From Bacteroidales bacterium (GTDB taxonomy: Bacteria > Bacteroidota > Bacteroidia > Bacteroidales > UBA7960): a stretch of DNA of 64,000 bases. Of this stretch, positions 6,977 to 15,869 are shown piece after piece. Position numbers and translations under genes: made by a program. The stretch covers positions 1 to 64,000 of the forward strand of contig JAAYLH010000105.1 of the NCBI GenBank assembly GCA_012521995.1, in the 5' to 3' direction. The notes below the pieces were generated by a model. The model saw only the letters and a list, made by a program, of their open reading frames with translations, had not been told where the DNA came from and searched no databases. Positions within the stretch are counted from its first letter, which is position 1. Each line of letters begins with the position of its first letter.

Positions 6977-9595
6977 ATGAACTCCATACAGATCCGTCAG
7001 GCCTTCCTGGATTTCTTTTTGTCGAAGCAGCATTTTATCGCAAATTCGGCGCCCATGGTCATTAAAAATGACCCTACTTTGATGTTTACCAATGCAGGGA
7101 TGAATCAATTCAAGGATATTTTTCTTGGAAATTCCCCGGCAACACATTTGCGTGTGGCCAATTCACAGAAGTGCCTGAGGGTTTCGGGCAAGCACAATGA
7201 TCTGGAGGAAGTGGGGCACGACACTTACCACCACACCATGTTTGAGATGCTTGGCAACTGGAGCTTTGGCGATTACTTCAAGAAGGAAGCCATTGCATGG
7301 GCATGGGAGTTGCTGACGGATGTTTTTGGACTGGAGAAGGATCGACTTTATGCCACTGTTTTTGGCGGGGATCCTGCCGATGGCCTGGATCCTGATCGTG
7401 AGGCCTTTGATTTCTGGAAAGAGATCGCGCCCGAAAGCCATATCCTTTTCGGATCGAAAAAGGATAATTTCTGGGAAATGGGCGATACAGGTCCTTGCGG
7501 CCCTTGTTCTGAGATTCATATTGACCTGCGTGATGATGCAGAACGCAAGGCTATTGAGGGAAGTGAGCTGGTCAACAAGGACCACCCCCTAGTGGTTGAG
7601 ATATGGAATCTGGTGTTCATACAGTTCAACCGCATGAATAATGGCGAGTTGAAGGGCCTCCCCGCCAAGCACGTGGATACGGGTATGGGCTTTGAGCGCC
7701 TGTGCATGGCCTTACAGGGAAAGAAGTCGAATTACGATACCGATGTGTTTCAGCCTTATATTTTGAAACTGGCCGAGATGGCAGGTATTCCATACGGAAA
7801 AGGCAAGATGAGCGATGTCGCCATGCGGGTGGTTGCCGATCACCTGAGGGCAGTTGCCTTTGCCATTGCTGATGGCGAGCTTCCCTCAAACAACAAGGCT
7901 GGCTATGTCATCCGAAGGATCCTCAGGCGGGCTATCCGCTACGGCTACACTTTTCTTGAGTTTCGTGAGCCTTTCGTACACCATCTGGTGCCTGTGTTGG
8001 TGGAGCATATGGGAAAAGCATTTCCTGAAATCAAGGCCCAGCAGGAACTTATCACGCGTGTGATTGCAGAAGAAGAAAACACTTTCCTGAGGACCCTTTC
8101 GGTGGGGATCACCAAATTTGAAGCCTACCTTTCAGCGCATCCTGAAAAAAAGATCATTGACGGGCAGTTTGCCTTTGAGTTGTTCGACACCTATGGTTTT
8201 CCCATTGACCTGACCCGCCTGATGGCCCGTGAACACGGCTGGGAAGTGGACATGGAGGGTTTCGGGAAAGGGATGGATGTCCAGAAGAGCCGCAGCCGTG
8301 CCGCCGCGACCATTGAGACGGGAGACTGGATTGAGCTTAAGCCCGTATCGGGAGAAACCGTTTTCCTGGGCTACGATACTCTGGAAGCGGAAGTGCAGCT
8401 GGTGAAGTACCGCCAGGTCAGCAGCAAGGGACGGACGTTCTTTCAGCTTGTGTTTGACCAGACCCCGTTTTATGCTGAATCGGGCGGTCAGGTTGGCGAT
8501 CGCGGCCTGCTTGAAGCCGGGGGAGTGCACATTACCATTGTGGATACGCAGAAAGAAAATAATCTGGTGGTCCATATTGCCGAAAGCCTTCCTGAAGACC
8601 TGCCCGAGCGCCTGATGGCCAGTGTGGATGGGAAGAAACGGCAGCAGACTGCCAATAATCATACTGCCACTCACCTGCTGCACGCAGCCCTTAGAGAGGT
8701 GCTTGGAAGCCACGTCCAGCAGAAGGGATCGTTGGTGAATGAGGAGCGCCTGCGTTTTGACTTCTCGCATTTTTCAAAGATGAGCCAGGAAGAGATCGGG
8801 CGGGTGGAAGAGATCGTAAATGCCAGGATCCGCGAGAATATTTTCAGGGAAGAACACCGGGAGATGGATATGGCTGAAGCCCAACAAATGGGAGCAATGG
8901 CTCTGTTTGGCGAAAAATACGGAGAGAAGGTGAGGGTCATTTCCTTTAACAAGGACTTTTCCACCGAATTATGCGGGGGTACCCACGTTCATTCAACCGG
9001 CCAGATTGGCCTGTTCCGCATCGTTTCGGAGGGTGCCATAGCCGCCGGCATCCGCCGGGTGGAAGCCATCACGGGCGAAGCTGCCGAGCATTATGTCAAC
9101 CAGAAACTTGGCGAACTCGACGCGCTGAAAGCCTTGCTGAAGAACCCCAAAGACCCCATTCACGCTCTTGAGCAATTGCTCGGGGAGAATGAGACCTTGC
9201 GGAAAAAGATCGAAGCCCTGCAGAAGGACCAGGCAGGACAAATGGTTGAGGAGGTTGTAGCCAGGGCAGAAAAAATCGGCGAGGTGAATTTCATTGCCCA
9301 TAAGCTGGAACTGGACGCCAAAATGGCTAAGGATCTGGCTTATGCCATCAAGGATAAGATTGATCACCTATTCCTGGTGCTGGGATACGTCAGCGAAGGA
9401 AAACCAGGGATCGTGGTAATGATCTCTGAGGAATTGACGAAGAGCCAGGGTCTGCACGCCGGCAACATAGTGCGTCAGCTGGCCGCCCACATCCAGGGCG
9501 GAGGCGGGGGACAGCCCTTCTTTGCCACGGCGGGCGGCAAGAACCCCGGCGGCCTGGACCAGGTATTGGCTGAGGCCAGAAAACTCCTGGGGTAA
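6977..9595 (+). CDS. alaS: Alanyl-tRNA synthetase
   Basis: Complete class II synthetase of 872 aa, normal length. Motif regions include 'SQKCLRVSGKHNDLEEVG', 'HHTMFEMLGNWSFGDYFKKE' and 'GDTGPCGPCSEI' in the catalytic half; the editing domain has 'HTATHLLHAAL' and 'CGGTHVHSTGQIG', providing the zinc-binding His and Cys residues that clear mischarged Ser/Gly-tRNA-Ala. The C-Ala domain with a Gly-rich 'IQGGGGGQPFFATAGG' closes the protein. Its stop is 16 bases from the convergent AddB-like gene. Confidence 0.98.
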   Translation: MNSIQIRQAFLDFFLSKQHFIANSAPMVIKNDPTLMFTNAGMNQFKDIFLGNSPATHLRVANSQKCLRVSGKHNDLEEVGHDTYHHTMFEMLGNWSFGDYFKKEAIAWAWELLTDVFGLEKDRLYATVFGGDPADGLDPDREAFDFWKEIAPESHILFGSKKDNFWEMGDTGPCGPCSEIHIDLRDDAERKAIEGSELVNKDHPLVVEIWNLVFIQFNRMNNGELKGLPAKHVDTGMGFERLCMALQGKKSNYDTDVFQPYILKLAEMAGIPYGKGKMSDVAMRVVADHLRAVAFAIADGELPSNNKAGYVIRRILRRAIRYGYTFLEFREPFVHHLVPVLVEHMGKAFPEIKAQQELITRVIAEEENTFLRTLSVGITKFEAYLSAHPEKKIIDGQFAFELFDTYGFPIDLTRLMAREHGWEVDMEGFGKGMDVQKSRSRAAATIETGDWIELKPVSGETVFLGYDTLEAEVQLVKYRQVSSKGRTFFQLVFDQTPFYAESGGQVGDRGLLEAGGVHITIVDTQKENNLVVHIAESLPEDLPERLMASVDGKKRQQTANNHTATHLLHAALREVLGSHVQQKGSLVNEERLRFDFSHFSKMSQEEIGRVEEIVNARIRENIFREEHREMDMAEAQQMGAMALFGEKYGEKVRVISFNKDFSTELCGGTHVHSTGQIGLFRIVSEGAIAAGIRRVEAITGEAAEHYVNQKLGELDALKALLKNPKDPIHALEQLLGENETLRKKIEALQKDQAGQMVEEVVARAEKIGEVNFIAHKLELDAKMAKDLAYAIKDKIDHLFLVLGYVSEGKPGIVVMISEELTKSQGLHAGNIVRQLAAHIQGGGGGQPFFATAGGKNPGGLDQVLAEARKLLG

Positions 9596-9611
9596 TCCTT
9601 GGTTTTCCCTT

Positions 9612-12503
9612 TTAATTTTCAAACCGGCCGCACAAGGCCTGGAAAGGACAATACTTGCAGTTGTCCTCATTTTCCGTTTGGGAAAAAGCTTCCGTGGGGT
9701 CCAGAATCCTTTGAACCAGGGATTCCAGCCGTGACTGGAAAGCTTCTTCAGGATCGGTTCCTTCCGCAAGGATTCTGGGATCCACTTCTGACCGGAGGAA
9801 TCCTGACTTCAGATTGCGCAAGGAGAAGATGCCTGATTCAACAGAATCAGCCTCTGGGTGAGCCTGTTTATAAAGCCAGGCATAGGCCTGTACCTGGAAG
9901 GCTTTTTCATATTTGGTATCCTCGGTCAGGGCATCAAAATCCTTGATCTTCAACTCATAGGGCTGGACTTTCCCCGTTTTGTAATCCACCACCCGCACGG
10001 TGTCACCCAGTTTGTCCAGGCGGTCGGTTTTGCCTTTAATATTCACGGTAATAGGTGCTCCGTTCACGTTTACAGTTAGGGTACCCGTAAGGATTACTTC
10101 GTTCCCCAGCAAGGTCAAATAGCGTCCATGCTGAATGTCCTTTTCAATGATGGCGGCTTCGGTTTTCAGGAAGTTTTCGATATGCCTTTTGGCGAGGCTG
10201 AACAGTAAAAGATTTTTTCCGCTGGTGATCTCCCCTTCAGGGTAGTATTCGCGAAAGCGGCGGATGGTCAGGGGTTCGACCTGGTCGCGCATGGCCGACA
10301 AATGCCTGGGATGGAGCACTTGGCCGATGAAGGGGTTGTACAGGTCTTCCAGTACGCCGTGGACGACATTCCCAAGGGTGCTGGCGTCGATGGTCTCTTC
10401 AACCTCTTCCACTTCCCTGAGGCGGGCTACCTTTTCGAGGTAGAACTTCAGGGAGCATCGGATGAAAGTGTTTAGCGAAGAGGGAGAGAGCCCGTTGGAT
10501 GCCATCTGGCTCAGTCGCTCGATGATCTCGGGTGTTTTCGGAATGTTGATCTCCTGGGCTCCCGTCTTAATAGAGGGGCTGAGGCTGATCAGCTGGTTGT
10601 GGATATGGATCTTGGGATTGAACTTTGGAAGCTCGTGTTCCAGTTGGGTAATGAAGCGGCTTTTCTCGCTGCTCCCCATCCCATCCGACTCGGTGTCGTG
10701 GATCAGGTATATCTTCTGGGCCCGCTGCAGCAAACGGTAGAAATGATAGGCATACACCGAGTCCTTGTCGGAATGCACCTGCAGGCCGTATTTTCGTCTG
10801 ACCTCATAAGGGATAAAGGAATTGTTTGATTTTCCCTTGGGCAAAACATCTTCGTTTGCCGACAAGAGGATGATATTCTTGAAGTCGAGGTTTCGGGTTT
10901 CGAGCATCCCCATCACCTGCAATCCTTCGACGGGTTCGCCCGAAAAGGCCATACGGGTCTCCAATGCCGAAAGCCTTATGATCTGCCATAAGGTGCGGGT
11001 GTTGTTAACTGATTCGCCGTTTGTCAGAATGGTTTCAAGGCGTGCGAAGATCTTACCGAAATAATACAGGGCCTCAAAATCCATGAAGAACGGACTTTGC
11101 TGAAGGCTGCCGAAGGCCTCGCCTGCCTTGTTGCGGAAAGCCTTTTCAAGCCGGTCGCTGAGGCTGCGCAAGGTGGGAATGATGCCGTTGAAGCCCTCTG
11201 TCCAGTCCTGAGAGAGGAAATGAAAGGCTTCCTGAAATCCCTCGTCAACTCCAACGAGCCCGGTAAGCTCCTCAAAGCTGTAGAACACCTTGTTTGAGAA
11301 GCTGATCCTTTGAAACAACTGATCCAGCCTGGTCTGGCCCTGGCGGGTATCCCAAAGGAGGGCTGTGCAGGTGTTGGAAAAGAATCGGAGCAGGTCCTTG
11401 TAGTAGAATGATGGGGTTTTTCCCTGTGCGTGTGCATTCAGCCTGTCAGCCGTAAGGTAGAGCTGGAACAGGGCTTCAAAAAACCCGTAAAGATTGGTCT
11501 TTACCAGGGGGTAGCCCATGGTGATGTTTATGGCGCTGGCCTTTTCGGGCAGAGCATTCAGCACGGGCACCAATAGATTTTCATTGGCCAGCACCACAGC
11601 CGTTTGTTCATTCATGGCCAGGTCTGAATCTTGTTCAAGGATATTCCCGGCCAGTTGTGCCTGGTTGACCTGGCGCGCGATGCCCATCACCCTGATTTCC
11701 TTGGCTGAGGTAAAAAAGGAAGGCTTTTCCTTGTCGAGGGGAATGTCCCATTTTTTTCTGTATTTCCTTATGAAAAAGCCTGCTTCATGGCTTGGGTTTC
11801 CTTCATAATACGGGTCGGAGTCGCTCAGTATCTCGGCCATGCCGGCCTTTGCCAGGCTGTTGATAATAATTTCCTCGGCATGATTGAGGGCATTGAAGCC
11901 TGCGAAAATAACCTTTTCCCAGGGCAGGATGCCGGGATTTTCGTTAAGCCGGTTTGCGGCCTTCCTGTATGACATTCCCTGGTAGGCTAGGTTTTGCTTG
12001 TCGAGGAAAGCAGTCAGGGCTTTGTGGTAAGTGTTAAATTTCTTAAAGAATGAAAGGTAATTCTTTTGAAAAGCATTCAATTCTTCCCCGTCAGGGTTCC
12101 AGGTTTCGATGTATTTAATATCCTGGAGGTATTCGAATAGGAGTTCTGGTTTTTCGAGTGTCGAATCGATCTCATCAAAGTCTCTGAGCAAAACGCTGCC
12201 CCAGCGCAGGAAGTCTTCTACGGGGTCGGCCTTATTCCCCTCGATGTTGCGGTACACGCCATAGAAGTGAAACATCAGGCTGAGGTTGTCAACCACCTGG
12301 TAGCCACTGATGCGGTTCACGAAGTCTTCGATGCTCAGGAAAGAGGGAGACCATGTAGGTTTTGTGACTTTTCTGGAGATGTGTTTGCGCAGGAAAAGCC
12401 CTGCCCTGCGGTTGGGGGTAACGAGGCAAATCTCCCCGCTGCGGTCAGTATATTGCTCCAGTATATGAACGGCTATTTCTTCAAGGAAAGGCTGCATGGG
12501 CAT
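9612..12503 (-). CDS. AddB-like helicase-fold/PD-(D/E)XK nuclease with Fe-S cysteine cluster
   Basis: 963 aa. The C-terminal nuclease has 'VRVVDYKTGKVQPYELK' (the DxK part) and 'QVQAYAWLY' (QxxxY). One Cys in 'FIRCSLKFYLEKV' and three in 'NCKYCPFQALCG' form the split four-Cys arrangement that binds [4Fe-4S] in AddB. The N-terminal half looks like a UvrD-type helicase fold, but 'ICLVTPNRRAGLFLRKHI' replaces the Walker A GxGK[ST], so it is probably ATPase-dead, as in AddB. I use the ATG at 12501-12503; the track's TTG start adds 30 residues that are mostly out of family. It would act with an AddA-type helicase in double-strand break repair; none is in the window. The gene follows the nucleotidyltransferase on the same strand. 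Confidence 0.8.
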   Translation of the reverse strand: MPMQPFLEEIAVHILEQYTDRSGEICLVTPNRRAGLFLRKHISRKVTKPTWSPSFLSIEDFVNRISGYQVVDNLSLMFHFYGVYRNIEGNKADPVEDFLRWGSVLLRDFDEIDSTLEKPELLFEYLQDIKYIETWNPDGEELNAFQKNYLSFFKKFNTYHKALTAFLDKQNLAYQGMSYRKAANRLNENPGILPWEKVIFAGFNALNHAEEIIINSLAKAGMAEILSDSDPYYEGNPSHEAGFFIRKYRKKWDIPLDKEKPSFFTSAKEIRVMGIARQVNQAQLAGNILEQDSDLAMNEQTAVVLANENLLVPVLNALPEKASAINITMGYPLVKTNLYGFFEALFQLYLTADRLNAHAQGKTPSFYYKDLLRFFSNTCTALLWDTRQGQTRLDQLFQRISFSNKVFYSFEELTGLVGVDEGFQEAFHFLSQDWTEGFNGIIPTLRSLSDRLEKAFRNKAGEAFGSLQQSPFFMDFEALYYFGKIFARLETILTNGESVNNTRTLWQIIRLSALETRMAFSGEPVEGLQVMGMLETRNLDFKNIILLSANEDVLPKGKSNNSFIPYEVRRKYGLQVHSDKDSVYAYHFYRLLQRAQKIYLIHDTESDGMGSSEKSRFITQLEHELPKFNPKIHIHNQLISLSPSIKTGAQEINIPKTPEIIERLSQMASNGLSPSSLNTFIRCSLKFYLEKVARLREVEEVEETIDASTLGNVVHGVLEDLYNPFIGQVLHPRHLSAMRDQVEPLTIRRFREYYPEGEITSGKNLLLFSLAKRHIENFLKTEAAIIEKDIQHGRYLTLLGNEVILTGTLTVNVNGAPITVNIKGKTDRLDKLGDTVRVVDYKTGKVQPYELKIKDFDALTEDTKYEKAFQVQAYAWLYKQAHPEADSVESGIFSLRNLKSGFLRSEVDPRILAEGTDPEEAFQSRLESLVQRILDPTEAFSQTENEDNCKYCPFQALCGRFEN

Positions 12504-12589
12504 ACGGAATGTTTCAAATAAAGATGGGAATTTACGCAGTTTTCCCGAAACATTTCCCGAAAAGGGGAAGAAATATTTTCCGAAAGGGA

Positions 12590-13327
12590 TCAAAAAAGGC
12601 CGGGGTGACTTGTCAGCAGATGCCTTGCGTGATCCAGTTTTTTTGGGGTGCCGATATCGGCCCAGAAGTCTGGGTCATGTTCAAAGGAATGGATGTGATA
12701 GTTCTTTGCCAGCCTGAGGTATACCCCGTTGATGGAGAACGCCCCCTGTTCGGTGATCAGGTCAAACAATTCGGGCTGGATGATGTGAATGCCGCTGAAT
12801 GCCAATTGTTCCAAATCCTCTCTGGGGCGCTCATCGCAAAGGATGAGCTCATTGGATTCAGTGTTCTCCCATCCTGAAAGGCTGCCCTTTTTCCAGAGAA
12901 AATAGCGTGCAGTGCTCCTGCGCGTAACGGCCAAGGTTGCAAGGGCTCTTGTCAAGCGGTGGTGGCTGAGCATAGCCCGGATATCAATATTGGAAAGCAC
13001 GTCAACATTGTGAAGGACGATGGGCTCATCCCCCTCGAGCCATTCCCTGGCCTTAACCAACCCCCCTCCTGTATCGAGTAACTTGCTGGTCTCATCCGAA
13101 ATGAAAAACCTTGCGCCGGGATAATCCATATGGTAAATGAACCGGCGCATCTGTTCGGGATGGTGGTGAATGTTAATCACGATGTCGCGGGCTCCTGCAC
13201 GGATCAGCTTTTCCGCAACCCGCTGAAGCATGGTCTTGCCCCCGATTTCCACAAGGGCTTTGGGGGTATGCTCACTAATGGGATGCAGACGCTTTGCGAT
13301 CCCTGCAGCGAAAATCATGGCTTTCAT
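12590..13327 (-). CDS. Sugar-1-phosphate nucleotidyltransferase, MurU-like
   Basis: 245 aa with the nucleotidyltransferase signature at residues 3-30: 'MIFAAGIAKRLHPISEHTPK' followed by ALVEIGGKTMLQR. The usual GxGxRL loop reads GIAKRL, a small departure. The Asp in 'VLHNVDVLSNIDI' corresponds to the metal-binding position. Length and lack of the hexapeptide-repeat domain fit MurU (MurNAc-1-P uridylyltransferase) better than GlmU. The adjacent AmgK-like kinase strongly favours cell-wall sugar recycling, since AmgK and MurU are consecutive enzymes in Pseudomonas. Mannose-1-P guanylyltransferase activity is the main alternative. Confidence 0.7.
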   Translation of the reverse strand: MKAMIFAAGIAKRLHPISEHTPKALVEIGGKTMLQRVAEKLIRAGARDIVINIHHHPEQMRRFIYHMDYPGARFFISDETSKLLDTGGGLVKAREWLEGDEPIVLHNVDVLSNIDIRAMLSHHRLTRALATLAVTRRSTARYFLWKKGSLSGWENTESNELILCDERPREDLEQLAFSGIHIIQPELFDLITEQGAFSINGVYLRLAKNYHIHSFEHDPDFWADIGTPKKLDHARHLLTSHPGLF

Positions 13328-13356
13328 TACAAGGCCTCTTAAATCATCCTAAACAA

Positions 13357-13479
13357 TCATACTTCACCGGGCTTGCAAAGATGCTTTTCCATGGCAGCGG
13401 TAAGGCCGCACTTCCTGCAACTATATTTTTTCTTTTTTGGTTTCTCTACATTGCCCTTGCAGCGCTTCTTTTTCCCCAT
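13357..13479 (-). CDS. 40-aa zinc-ribbon-like protein (not in ORF track)
   Basis: ATG at 13477-13479, TGA at 13357-13359. It reads 'MGKKKRCKGNVEKPKKKKYS' then CRKCGLTAAMEKHLCKPGEV. Four cysteines (C7, C22, C25, C35) and a His (H33) plus a very basic first half suggest a small metal-binding, perhaps nucleic-acid-binding, protein. It is too short for the 60-codon track cut-off. The codon pattern and the CxxC-x7-HxC spacing look selected rather than accidental. It lies between the AmgK-RapZ fusion and the MurU-like gene, on the same strand, 29 bases from the latter. No function is assigned. Confidence 0.65.
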   Translation of the reverse strand: MGKKKRCKGNVEKPKKKKYSCRKCGLTAAMEKHLCKPGEV

Positions 13480-13616
13480 GGATTGACGGAATAGGATTTG
13501 ACTTTTATGAATGATGAATAAAGTTAACAATAATTCTGCTAAATATTCAAACAGATTTCATGCTAATAACAGGAATTGTATGAAGGTTAAACTTTGCTAT
13601 TAAGGCCTTGACGACA

Positions 13617-15059
13617 TTAGTGTTCCTTTGGCCAGTTGTGGGCTTCTTGGTGTTTCAGGTCGATCTTCACCTCAAATTCTTTTCCCAGGTGTTTGGCAAG
13701 CTTTTCCGCGCAGTACACGGATCTGTGTTGCCCGCCAGTGCAGCCAAAGCTGATCATCAGGTTAGAGAAACCCCGCTCAATATAGTTTTTAACGGCGTTT
13801 TGAGTGATATTCCTGACGCTGCCCAGGAAATCAATCACGCTGTCTTCCTTTTGCAGATATTCGATGACTGGTTGGTCGAGCCCTGTATGTTCCATAAACT
13901 TGCGCTCTCTTCCAGGATTTGGCAGGGCGCGGCAGTCAAAGACAAATCCTCCGCCGTTGCCCCATTCATCCGCGGGAATCCCGTTCTTGTAAGAGAAACT
14001 GCGGATGTGAAGGGTTAGGCCTTTTGGGGGCTGGGGAAGGATATCGGAAGGGGCTGTATGGGCCATTTTTTCGATCAGGCTGCTCAGGTGTGGCGTGATC
14101 TTTGGCAGGTAATCCATCTCGGCAAGCCATCGCAGGTTTTTCAGGGCATAGGGCACGCTTTGCAGGAAAAGGGCTTTTTTCTCGACCCCGCCCCTGAAAC
14201 CATAGCTTCCCAGTGCCTGCAGGATACGCATCACGGCGAAGTCGTAAAAGTTTTCCTTGAAAAGCCCTTCGTCGATGGGAACCCATTTCTGCAGGCTTTC
14301 AATATAATAATTAAGCAGCACCTGGCGCTGTTCGAAGGGGATGTTGGCTTTGGCATCGAATAACAGGGAGGCCACGTCGTATTGCAGTGCCCCCTGTCGT
14401 CCGCCTTGGTAGTCAATGAAGTAAGGCTCTTGGTCCACGATCATGATATTCCTCGACTGGAAGTCACGATAAAGGAAGAAATCGGAAGGCACATTGACCA
14501 GGTGCTGGGTGAAGCGTTCAAAATCATCCTCCAGTTTCTGCTCATCAAAGCCGATTCCACTGATCTTCAGAAAGTAATATTTAAAATAGTTGAGGTCCCA
14601 CATCATCGAGTGCCTGTCAAAAGCGTGCCTGGGGTAGCAAATGTTAAAGTCCAGGTCTTGCTTCCCCTTCACCTGGAATGCGGGGAGCCAGTCCAGGGTC
14701 TTGCGGTACAGGTTCATGGTTTGGGTATTGAAAGTTTTCACCGCAGGGTCATGGGGCAAGAGGGAGAACAAGGTGGTATCGCCCAGGTCAGAGACCAGGT
14801 AGCAAAGGCCGTCGGCATCGCGGGCATAGACCTTCGGAACAGGTAATCCCAGGGCGAGGAAGTGCTCACTCAGGGTAAGAAAGGCATTGTTCTCGCGGAT
14901 ATCAGGATTAAAGGCTCCGATGCAGGTCTTGTCCTGGTAGAAAATACGAAAGTACTTCCTGTTGGAGCCGGAAGGAGCCAACGGAGATATGGCATCGGGT
15001 TTCTGGTGTTGCCACGATTCAAAAAGTTTGGTGATCGCCTGATCAATATTCCATTGCAT
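13617..15059 (-). CDS. AmgK-like amino-sugar kinase fused to a RapZ C-terminal domain
   Basis: 480 aa in two parts. Residues 1 to about 330 form an aminoglycoside-phosphotransferase fold: 'LAPSGSNRKYFRIF' (nucleotide loop), 'FLYRDFQSRNIMIVDQE' (catalytic loop, as in AmgK) and 'YFIDYQGGRQGALQYDVASL' (metal-binding Asp). Residues about 355-480 match the C-terminal domain of RapZ: 'HIRSFSYKNGIPADEWGNGG', 'VFDCRALPNPGR', 'GLDQPVIEYL' and 'ISFGCTGGQHRSVYCAEKLA'. In E. coli that domain binds glucosamine-6-phosphate and controls GlmS levels. Inference: a MurNAc/GlcNAc anomeric kinase with a built-in amino-sugar sensor. The ATG at 15057-15059 is preferred over the TTG at 15080. Confidence 0.85.
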   Translation of the reverse strand: MQWNIDQAITKLFESWQHQKPDAISPLAPSGSNRKYFRIFYQDKTCIGAFNPDIRENNAFLTLSEHFLALGLPVPKVYARDADGLCYLVSDLGDTTLFSLLPHDPAVKTFNTQTMNLYRKTLDWLPAFQVKGKQDLDFNICYPRHAFDRHSMMWDLNYFKYYFLKISGIGFDEQKLEDDFERFTQHLVNVPSDFFLYRDFQSRNIMIVDQEPYFIDYQGGRQGALQYDVASLLFDAKANIPFEQRQVLLNYYIESLQKWVPIDEGLFKENFYDFAVMRILQALGSYGFRGGVEKKALFLQSVPYALKNLRWLAEMDYLPKITPHLSSLIEKMAHTAPSDILPQPPKGLTLHIRSFSYKNGIPADEWGNGGGFVFDCRALPNPGRERKFMEHTGLDQPVIEYLQKEDSVIDFLGSVRNITQNAVKNYIERGFSNLMISFGCTGGQHRSVYCAEKLAKHLGKEFEVKIDLKHQEAHNWPKEH

Positions 15060-15135
15060 ATCGGGAGAATTTAACCCCAAAATTACATTTTTTTGACCCT
15101 TTGTCTGAGATAAATTCTCGCCTTAAGGCTTATTA

Positions 15136-15167
15136 TTGGTATTCTTTTGAGAAATCCACTAAATTTG
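15136..15167 (+). promoter_or_regulatory. Bacteroidota-type promoter of the ferritin-like gene
   Basis: TTG at 15136-15138, 21 bases, then TAAATTTG at 15160-15167, a full match. The start codon is 39 bases downstream. Confidence 0.65.
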
Positions 15168-15206
15168 TTGCTGGACAACTCAATTAAAAACTTTAAATAA
15201 AATAAT

Positions 15207-15713
15207 ATGGAAAGCAATAAGGTTACTGACATCCTGAAACAGGCGATCATTATGGAAAACCGGGGTAAATCTTTGTATGCCAAGGTAGCTGAGACAACAA
15301 GCAGTGAAGAGGTTCGTAAGATCTTTGATATTATGGCAAAGGAAGAACAGATGCACATTGATTTTCTGAGTAAGCAGTTTGCAAACTATAAGAAAAGCGG
15401 GAAATTTGACAAGCTTACCCTGGAGGAGGCTTCAGGTGAGGATGCCATCGCCAATTTGATCCTTTCCGACAAGATCAAGAAGGACATTTCGGGCTCAGGC
15501 TTTGAGGCCGCTGCCATTTCTGCCGCCATTGACATGGAAACAAAATCCATTGAGGTTTACCAGGCAAGGGCAAAGGAAGCTGCTGATCCCAATGAAAAAG
15601 AATTGTACCAATGGCTTGCCGATTGGGAAAAGGGACATCACAAAATGCTTATTGATCTCAATAAGGAGTTGACCGAAAAGGTATGGTATGACAATAACTT
15701 TTGGCCTTTTTAG
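15207..15713 (+). CDS. Ferritin-like/rubrerythrin-family diiron protein (erythrin domain only)
   Basis: 168 aa, all helical. The two iron-binding helix pairs can be seen: 'ILKQAIIMENRGKSLYAKVA' (Glu in the first helix), 'FDIMAKEEQMHIDFL' (ExxH), 'AISAAIDMETKSIEVYQARA' and 'LADWEKGHHKMLIDL' (ExxH). There is no C-terminal rubredoxin CxxC pair, so this is the erythrin domain alone, as in many anaerobe 'rubrerythrin family' proteins linked to peroxide or iron handling. The gene has its own promoter and a strong terminator and appears monocistronic. Confidence 0.85.
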   Translation: MESNKVTDILKQAIIMENRGKSLYAKVAETTSSEEVRKIFDIMAKEEQMHIDFLSKQFANYKKSGKFDKLTLEEASGEDAIANLILSDKIKKDISGSGFEAAAISAAIDMETKSIEVYQARAKEAADPNEKELYQWLADWEKGHHKMLIDLNKELTEKVWYDNNFWPF

Positions 15714-15733
15714 AAAGCCTTTAAGGAACTCAT

Positions 15734-15784
15734 AAGCCGCAATCCTTGGTGCATGGTCAGCAGTAAGGTTGCGGCTTTTTTTTT
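15734..15784 (+). terminator. Intrinsic terminator of the ferritin-like gene
   Basis: Stem 'aagccgcaatcctt' against 'aaggttgcggctt' (one extra base) followed by a run of T, 20 bases after the stop codon. Confidence 0.85.
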
Positions 15785-15869
15785 GCAGGAAAAGAATGGG
15801 AAACTATTCCTAAATTTGATGGACTATATGAGGTATTCCCACGGGAGTCCCCTTGAAAAGCAAAAATAT

